Position numbers and translations under genes: made by a program. The notes below the pieces were generated by a model. The model was not told the DNA's origin. It did not search any database and saw only the letters and a program-made list of their open reading frames with translations. Positions 6,427-10,244 of a stretch of DNA of 10,244 nt are shown piece by piece. Numbering within the stretch: position 1 is the stretch's first letter; each line of letters opens with the position of its first letter. Source of the DNA: Prevotella sp. CAG:485 (GTDB lineage: Bacteria > Bacteroidota > Bacteroidia > Bacteroidales > Muribaculaceae); the NCBI GenBank assembly GCA_000437495.1, contig FR897881.1, forward strand, positions 4,357-14,600, given 5' to 3'.

Positions 6427-7120
6427 GTTTGGGTTGCATGGCGGCCGACAGACACAGATAGCATATCACCGTCCACATCAGTCCTGCCACGCCCAGACAG
6501 GCGCACAACACCACCGCTAACACCGCAATGGCGCCTTTGGGCCAGTTGGCGGCTGCCTTGCGGCTTGTGAACTTAAGCGTGAAGAGACGCAGCGGCGAAA
6601 TCATCAGCCACGACACTATGACGATGGCGCCCAGGGTTATCCACCCCGGCATCATGCCAAGGTCGGAATACCAGGCGGTGAAGCCAATCCAGAAAATGGC
6701 GTTTGCCGGAATGGGGAGGCCGGTGAAGACACGGTTGTTTTCGGGCGCAGTGTTGAAGCGCGCCAGGCGCAAGGCACCTGCCACGGCAATGAGCGGAGCC
6801 ACCCATGCCACCCACGCTTCGCCGCCATACGTCAGCACACACTGATGCACCATTACGGCGGGCGCCACGCCGAAGCTCACCAAATCACACAGCGAGTCGA
6901 GCTCCTTGCCTAAGGCCGAATAGGCGCCCAAGGCACGCGCCGCAAAGCCGTCGAGGAAGTCGGCCACGGCGGCCACACCCACAAGTATCCATGCCCATTG
7001 CAGAGCGCCGAGACCCCACAGCGAGGTGTCGCTGTGCAGCATGGCCATGATGGCGGCTGTGCCCGCGAGCACGTTGACACAGGTTATGGCGTTTGGAAAG
7101 TTGCGTTTTATGCAGTTCAT
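6416..7120 (-). CDS. pssA: CDP-diacylglycerol--serine O-phosphatidyltransferase
   Basis: 234 aa, an integral membrane enzyme that joins serine to CDP-diacylglycerol to give phosphatidylserine and CMP. The complete CDP-alcohol phosphatidyltransferase motif D-x2-DG-x2-AR-x8-G-x3-D-x3-D is present: D54, D57-G58, A61-R62, G71, D75, D79 (ADFLDGFAARALG...GKELDSLCD). The first Asp residues bind the catalytic metal and the last is the likely base. Several hydrophobic helices surround it. Further conserved family features are the N-terminal PNAITCVNVLAG and the later RLARFN and FTGLPIPANA segments. It lies 40 bp downstream of psd, which uses its product, and just upstream of the DUF4834-like gene, an order common in Bacteroidetes. 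Its 3' end is inside a 12-bp repeat. The identification is very secure. Confidence 0.95.
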   Translation of the reverse strand: MNCIKRNFPNAITCVNVLAGTAAIMAMLHSDTSLWGLGALQWAWILVGVAAVADFLDGFAARALGAYSALGKELDSLCDLVSFGVAPAVMVHQCVLTYGGEAWVAWVAPLIAVAGALRLARFNTAPENNRVFTGLPIPANAIFWIGFTAWYSDLGMMPGWITLGAIVIVSWLMISPLRLFTLKFTSRKAAANWPKGAIAVLAVVLCACLGVAGLMWTVICYLCLSAAMQPKLRD

Positions 7121-7160
7121 AGTTTAATCAAAAGGGGAACAGAGGGTGCCTTCCGAGCCG

Positions 7161-7868
7161 TCAGGTCTGAGGAGCCTCCGGCCGGGGAATGAGGCGCGCC
7201 AACGGAGTTATGTCGCCGCGGGTGCGCTGACCCATCTTCACCAGTATAACGCTGTCGACGGGCAGATAGATGTCTACCCTCGAGCCGAATTTTATGAAAC
7301 CGAGGTGGCGGTCAATCACCGCGTCGCCGTCGCGGCGAGCGTAGGTAACGATGCGTCGCGCCATGGCTCCTGCCACCTGGCGCACGGTGATGCGGCGCCC
7401 CGAGTCGGTGTGGATGCCAATGGTTGAGCGTTCGTTCTCGCTGCTGGCTTTGGGCAGATAGGCTGACAGAAACCGCCCGGCATGATGCTTGACGTATTCC
7501 ACGCGTCCCTGCGCCGGAAACCAGTTGGCATGCACGTTGAGCGGCGACATGAACACCGACACCATGATGGCCCTGGAGTGCAGATATTCGTTCTCTTCCA
7601 CCTCCTCAATGGCCACCACCTTGCCGTCGACCGACGAGATGACCATATCGCGCCTCTCGCCCTGATAATGACGCAGCGGACAGCGGAAGAAGTTGAACAC
7701 AAAGCCGTAAACCACCGCCGAAATCAGCGTCAGCACGGGCGCCAACAGCGTCGACGGCGGCAGAAAGAGCCACGCGGGTATGTTCACGACCACCAGCATG
7801 ATGGCTAAAAGCACCAGTATGTTGGTGCCCTCGTGGTGAATCTTTATGTGCAGGCTCCTGCGCTTCAT
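7161..7868 (-). CDS. psd: Phosphatidylserine decarboxylase proenzyme
   Basis: 235 aa, the short (about 220 aa) PSD class common in Bacteroidetes. It converts phosphatidylserine to phosphatidylethanolamine at the inner membrane with a pyruvoyl group made by self-cleavage. Two hydrophobic segments at about 17-36 and 39-61 anchor it. The expected self-processing residues are visible: D81 in SSVDGKV, H113 in MSPLNVHANW, and the cleavage pair G195-S196 in GFIKFGSRVDIYLP, where S196 would become the pyruvoyl group of the small subunit. The ATG at 7866-7868 lies about 30 bp downstream of a consensus -7 element. It heads the cluster psd, pssA, DUF4834-like, HAD and histidine kinase. The identification is very secure. 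Confidence 0.95.
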   Translation of the reverse strand: MKRRSLHIKIHHEGTNILVLLAIMLVVVNIPAWLFLPPSTLLAPVLTLISAVVYGFVFNFFRCPLRHYQGERRDMVISSVDGKVVAIEEVEENEYLHSRAIMVSVFMSPLNVHANWFPAQGRVEYVKHHAGRFLSAYLPKASSENERSTIGIHTDSGRRITVRQVAGAMARRIVTYARRDGDAVIDRHLGFIKFGSRVDIYLPVDSVILVKMGQRTRGDITPLARLIPRPEAPQT

Positions 7869-7897
7869 ATTCGGTGGTTTATACTCTGTAATTGTTG

Positions 7898-7928
7898 CAA
7901 AGATAGCAATATTTTTTCAATTGACGAA
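7898..7928 (-). promoter_or_regulatory. Promoter of the psd-pssA cluster
   Basis: On the minus strand a perfect -7 element TATCTTTG (7905-7898) is preceded, after 19 bp, by TTCG (7928-7925), one base from the TTTG consensus -33. Transcription would start near 7890, giving a leader of about 22 nt before the psd ATG. It is the only good promoter seen in front of the five-gene cluster. Confidence 0.75.
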
Positions 7929-7973
7929 TATGCGCCGAAATTTGCATGATTGTGCGGGGGTGCGGAGAGATGC

Positions 7974-8008
7974 AAAAAGCGGAACTGCCCTCCCGGGTGG
8001 TTCCGCTT
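7974..8008 (-). terminator. Intrinsic terminator upstream of psd
   Basis: Read on the minus strand, a 9-bp perfect stem (8008-8000 with 7985-7977) continues inward with three G-C pairs and two wobbles, closes on a 4-nt loop, and is followed by TTTTTGC. It would end minus-strand transcripts about 70 bp before the psd promoter. On the plus strand the hairpin is not directly followed by a T-run, so the direction is clear. Confidence 0.8.
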
Positions 8009-8011
8009 CTG

Positions 8012-8031
8012 CTGACCAATTGCTTGGTCAG
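8012..8031. other. Perfect 8-bp hairpin next to the terminator
   Basis: CTGACCAA (8012-8019), a 4-nt loop and TTGGTCAG (8024-8031) form a perfect inverted repeat immediately upstream (in minus-strand sense) of the terminator stem. It is probably a 3'-terminal stem of the candidate RNA, or part of an attenuator. Confidence 0.75.
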
Positions 8032-8392
8032 GGGTCAATCCATTTTTCTTATGCTTTTTCTTGCTTCTCAATATATATAGTGATATATAGGAGTTTTTTT
8101 ACAGACCGAGACGGGTTTTATATACCGTCTGCGGGGTCGGTTTGGTTGCTGAACCCTTAGCGGGCTCATTTTGTGTTGAGAGAGTGTGTCGCAGAAATTC
8201 AATACGGTTGTAACGCACAGGCGCGGGAGGAAGAGTGGCTGCACATATGCAATTACTTAAGGCTCAACAAACCATTGTTCTTTGAGCATTAATAAAAGTA
8301 ACTGTTATTTGTGAAAATCCATTCTTTACTTTGTTGCCGTTTAGATTAGCTTGCCACTTTTGGCATGCAAAGCGTATTAGATTTATGCGTTG

Positions 8393-8423
8393 CAAAATTA
8401 AGACCTCTTAAAGGGTCTGCAAA
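8393..8423 (-). promoter_or_regulatory. Consensus promoter of the candidate non-coding RNA
   Basis: On the minus strand TTTG (8423-8420), a 19-bp spacer and TAATTTTG (8400-8393) match the Bacteroidetes consensus perfectly. No gene with a convincing start lies directly downstream, which suggests a non-coding transcript beginning near 8388. The spacer contains a near-palindrome that could be an operator. Confidence 0.75.
8401..8418. promoter_or_regulatory. Operator-like dyad in the promoter spacer
   Basis: AGACCTCTTAAAGGGTCT is an 18-bp near-palindrome (seven of nine positions pair) lying wholly between the -33 and -7 elements of the minus-strand promoter. A regulator bound here would block RNA polymerase. 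It could also be a weak 3' structure of the upstream glycosyltransferase mRNA. Confidence 0.4.
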
Positions 8424-8499
8424 ATTTTAAATGTTAAATATTCTTAAATTTAACGCCCGTCTGATGAATTTTTTTCTGCGATCTTAAATTTGCGCTGTT
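8424..8499. other. AT-rich intergenic stretch after the glycosyltransferase gene
   Basis: This part of the 631-bp gap is AT-rich, with runs of A and T around 8421-8452 and seven consecutive T (plus strand) near 8469-8475. I see no reading frame, and no GC-rich hairpin with a T-run that would terminate the glycosyltransferase transcript. It may act as an upstream AT-rich element of the promoter at 8393-8423. Confidence 0.5.
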
Positions 8500-9531
8500 T
8501 CAGCGGCGGCGCAGAAGGCGGTTCAGAGCGCCCGGCCAGACGCGAAGCAGCAGGGTGGTGAGCTTCAGGCCCGGGAAGAGGAGCAGGAGAGCGCCTGCAC
8601 GGTCGCGACGCCTTGCCTGCGGGTTGGCGGCGACAAGCCCTTTCAGCGCCCTGAGAATGATGCCCAGGCGCCGCCGGTAGCGCTTGGCAAGGTCTTTCTC
8701 CGAGGGTTGCAGCAGGTTCAGCAGCATGTTGAATGCGGCGGCAAAGAGTCGGGTGTCGGCGGCAAGGCGCAACTCGGCGTCAGCGGCAAACGCTCGCCGC
8801 AGCCGGAAAGCCGAGCTGAGCACATCGAGGCGCCGCTCGCAGAAGCGCCCCAGGATGGAGTCGCCGTGAAGCCGGTAGAGATAGAGCGGCCGCCGCAGAC
8901 AAACCACGCTGCTGGCCTCAGCGCACAGTCGGGGAAGCAGGTCCAGGTCCTCGTAGATACGCCCTTTGTCGAAGCACACAGCCCCCTTCATGCGGCTGCG
9001 GAAGAGCTTGCAGCAGGGCGACACGGTGAGGCCCTTTTCGCCGCCTGTCTGGCAGAGCATTGCCACACTTGCCGCCCGACTCTCAACCACCTCTTCCTCC
9101 TTTTCGGGGTATTCTTTTTGCAGCGCCTCGGCCTTCTGCTCGTCGGTGGCGAAGGTGGCGAGGGGCGCTGTGGCGAACCCGGCCTGCGGATGCCTTTCAA
9201 GGGCCTGTAGAAGCTCTGTGAGCGCATCGGGCAAGTAAATGTCATCGGAGTCCAGGCAGCAGAAGAAATCGCCCTGAGCGGCCTGTATGCCCATGTTTCG
9301 CGCCACTGACGGCCCCTGCGCCGTGTTGCCGGTGCTCAGCACGCGTATCCGCCCGTCCTCAGACGCCATTTGCCGCAACAACGCAGCCGACGAGTCTGTG
9401 CTGGCGTCGTCAACGGCTATCACCTCCACAGTCCGGTGGCTCTGCCCGAGCATCGACGCCACACACTCCTGCAGGTAAGCGGCGGTGTTGTGAACGGGGA
9501 TAATGACCGATATGAGGGGCGTTTTATCCAT
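8500..9531 (-). CDS. Family 2 glycosyltransferase
   Basis: 343 aa, a GT-A fold enzyme that moves a sugar from a nucleotide-sugar to an acceptor, probably for capsule, O-antigen-like glycan or a glycolipid. The N-terminus is classic: ISVIIPVHNTAAYLQECVASMLGQ (7-30), VIAVDDASTDSS (D41-D42 contact the nucleotide), ARNMGIQAAQGDF (78-89) and the metal-binding DSDD (94-97). A plausible catalytic-base region is YEDLDLLPR (E194, D195). The C-terminal 100 residues are Arg/Leu-rich and probably lie on the membrane through amphipathic helices; the last is very basic (NRLLRRR). It starts 53 bp after the Sel1-repeat gene on the same strand, so the two may share a transcript. There is no surrounding polysaccharide cluster in view, so donor and acceptor cannot be named. 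Confidence 0.9.
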   Translation of the reverse strand: MDKTPLISVIIPVHNTAAYLQECVASMLGQSHRTVEVIAVDDASTDSSAALLRQMASEDGRIRVLSTGNTAQGPSVARNMGIQAAQGDFFCCLDSDDIYLPDALTELLQALERHPQAGFATAPLATFATDEQKAEALQKEYPEKEEEVVESRAASVAMLCQTGGEKGLTVSPCCKLFRSRMKGAVCFDKGRIYEDLDLLPRLCAEASSVVCLRRPLYLYRLHGDSILGRFCERRLDVLSSAFRLRRAFAADAELRLAADTRLFAAAFNMLLNLLQPSEKDLAKRYRRRLGIILRALKGLVAANPQARRRDRAGALLLLFPGLKLTTLLLRVWPGALNRLLRRR

Positions 9532-9549
9532 TTCTCAGTAGATTTCTCC

Positions 9550-9587
9550 GGCTATTCGTCAGCGCTAATTGTCCAGGCTATTCGTCA
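9550..9587. repeat. 12-bp direct repeat at the Sel1-protein stop
   Basis: GGCTATTCGTCA occurs at 9550-9561 and 9576-9587. On the minus strand the second copy contains the TGA stop of the Sel1-repeat gene, and the first lies in the gap before the glycosyltransferase ATG. The spacing is 26 bp. It resembles a duplicated gene end. Confidence 0.85.
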
Positions 9588-10244
9588 TGGCTTCTTCTCG
9601 GCCATTTCGAGCCAGTAGCGTGCGGTGCGCTGCTGCGCACTGAGTTTCCGCGTTTCTTCCTCGGGCAGCTCGCTGAGGGCGTCGGGGGTAATCTCGAGCA
9701 GCTCGCCGATGACCCTCTGCGCTGTGCGGCTCCCCCCGAGGGCGGCACTGAGGTAATAGCGCAGCGACTCGCGGTGGTTGTAGGGCAGCCCCTGAGCCAG
9801 GGAATAAGCCTTTGCCACGGCCTCCTGCGCCTCGGCGTTGCCACGGTCGGCGGCAGTCTTGTAGAAGCGCATGGCAGTGGCCGGAATCTGCATCCCGCAG
9901 TAGAAGGTGCCGAGGTGCAGCAGCGAGTCGGTGGCGAGGCTGTCAGGTTGCGGATAGAGGGCCGTTATGGCGCGGCCTATGTCGGTGAGGGCCTGCGCGT
10001 CGCGGTATTCATGCTGCCGGTAAAGCTCCAGAGCGCGGTTGTAGGCGCTGAGGGCCGCCACGGTGTCGGGTTTCGCGTCGGGCGCTGAGCCGAGACCGAG
10101 GCGCAGCATATCGCCGAGCATGGCGGCGGCAGCGGCACTCCCTTTGTCGGCGCCGCGACGCAGCCAGTAGAGGGCCTTGTCGTAGTCGCGCACCGTGCCC
10201 GAATCGTGCAGCAACAGCCATCCGAGGTTGGTATAGGCGGTTAT
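9585..10244 (-). CDS. Sel1/TPR-repeat protein (5' end outside window)
   Basis: The frame is open through the right edge (219 residues and a TGA stop here). The TTG at 10214 is internal: in-frame residues ITAYTNLGWLL precede it and complete a repeat. At least two Sel1-like helical repeats are visible: AYTNLGWLLL...DYDKALYWLRRGADKGSAAAAAMLGDMLRLGLG near the left end of the protein fragment, and FYKTAADRGNAEAQEAVAKAYSLAQG...ESLRYYLSAALGGSRTAQRVIGELLE later, with a more TPR-like segment between (AYNRALELYRQHEYRDAQALTDIG). Such repeats form alpha-solenoids that bind other proteins. No signal peptide can be judged because the start is missing. It precedes the glycosyltransferase gene by 53 bp. The specific role is unknown. 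Confidence 0.8.
   Translation of the reverse strand: MTAYTNLGWLLLHDSGTVRDYDKALYWLRRGADKGSAAAAAMLGDMLRLGLGSAPDAKPDTVAALSAYNRALELYRQHEYRDAQALTDIGRAITALYPQPDSLATDSLLHLGTFYCGMQIPATAMRFYKTAADRGNAEAQEAVAKAYSLAQGLPYNHRESLRYYLSAALGGSRTAQRVIGELLEITPDALSELPEEETRKLSAQQRTARYWLEMAEKKP

Larger units (their letters stand above)
7972..8388 (-). ncRNA. Candidate structured non-coding RNA, about 415 nt
   Basis: The stretch has its own consensus promoter (TAATTTTG at 8400-8393) and ends in a strong intrinsic terminator. Between them the minus strand holds only tiny reading frames without clear ribosome sites, but many stems: AGTTACTT with AAGTAATT (8303-8296/8258-8251) enclosing GCTCAA with TTGAGC (8287-8282/8267-8262); GAGCCC with GGGTTC (8167-8162/8156-8151); GACC/GGTC plus AGACGG/CCGTCT (8138-8125/8114-8104); an AT-only hairpin near 8073-8088; and CTGACCAA with TTGGTCAG (8031-8024/8019-8012). 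I checked by eye for tmRNA, RNase P and SRP RNA hallmarks and saw none. It could be a regulatory or 6S-like RNA, or a long attenuated leader of psd if the terminator is leaky. Exact ends are estimates. Confidence 0.5.

Noticed and set aside
6390..6506. Longer N-terminus for the DUF4834-like protein
   Set aside because: It would overlap pssA by about 90 bp and read through the 12-bp repeats; the hydrophobic N-terminus begins at the ATG at 6389.
7846..8160. Plus-strand frame of 104 codons across the psd start and the intergenic gap
   Set aside because: It begins antisense inside psd, crosses two promoter/terminator signals of the other strand and shows no domain.
7865..8250. Small minus-strand frames in the gap, for example those starting MCSHSSSRAC, MSPLRVQQPN and MRSKKKHKKN (from TTG)
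   Set aside because: They are short, lack clear ribosome sites, and the last runs through the terminator and the psd promoter. They more likely reflect an RNA than proteins, though conservation could revive them.
7972..8388. tmRNA, RNase P RNA or SRP RNA as identity of the candidate transcript
   Set aside because: No tRNA-like ends or tag peptide, no GAGGAAAGTCC-like RNase P core and no SRP GGAAG tetraloop region were seen.

Overview
The window looks like a chromosomal segment of a GC-rich member of the Bacteroidales, possibly Muribaculaceae; the order is much better supported than the family. The evidence is the Bacteroidetes-type promoters (TTTG, about 19-20 bp, TAnnTTTG), weak Shine-Dalgarno signals in front of most genes, the psd-pssA-DUF4834 gene order, a C39-like/VKOR fusion protein and a Bacteroidetes-type AsmA-like protein. 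I saw no phage, transposon, tRNA, rRNA or CRISPR array.

Left region (1-3730). An AsmA-like envelope protein (cut by the left edge, minus strand, TTG start behind a strong Shine-Dalgarno) lies 59 bp downstream of a membrane VKOR-family thiol oxidoreductase. Facing away from them, on the plus strand, is a NapH-like membrane polyferredoxin with a clear promoter. VKOR and NapH-like proteins both exchange electrons with quinone, so the divergent pair may be a small redox module.

Middle region (3720-7905). A 9-bp tandem repeat array fills the gap between the convergent polyferredoxin gene and a five-gene minus-strand cluster: psd (phosphatidylserine decarboxylase), pssA (phosphatidylserine synthase), a DUF4834-like membrane protein, a HAD phosphatase and an orphan sensor histidine kinase. 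A promoter (TATCTTTG) lies just upstream of psd. The first two genes make phosphatidylethanolamine. The tight spacing suggests that the phosphatase and kinase are co-transcribed with them.

The 631-bp gap at 7869-8499 has no convincing protein gene. It holds a consensus minus-strand promoter, at least five hairpins, and a strong intrinsic terminator just upstream of the psd promoter. Together these outline an untranslated transcript of about 415 nt, the best candidate for something undescribed here.

Right region (8500-10244). A family 2 glycosyltransferase follows a Sel1/TPR-repeat protein cut by the right edge; both are on the minus strand and probably co-transcribed.

A recurring oddity is that short direct repeats overlap or abut the stop codons of three genes (polyferredoxin, pssA and the Sel1 protein), and the AsmA-like gene carries two 24-bp-period duplications near its start.
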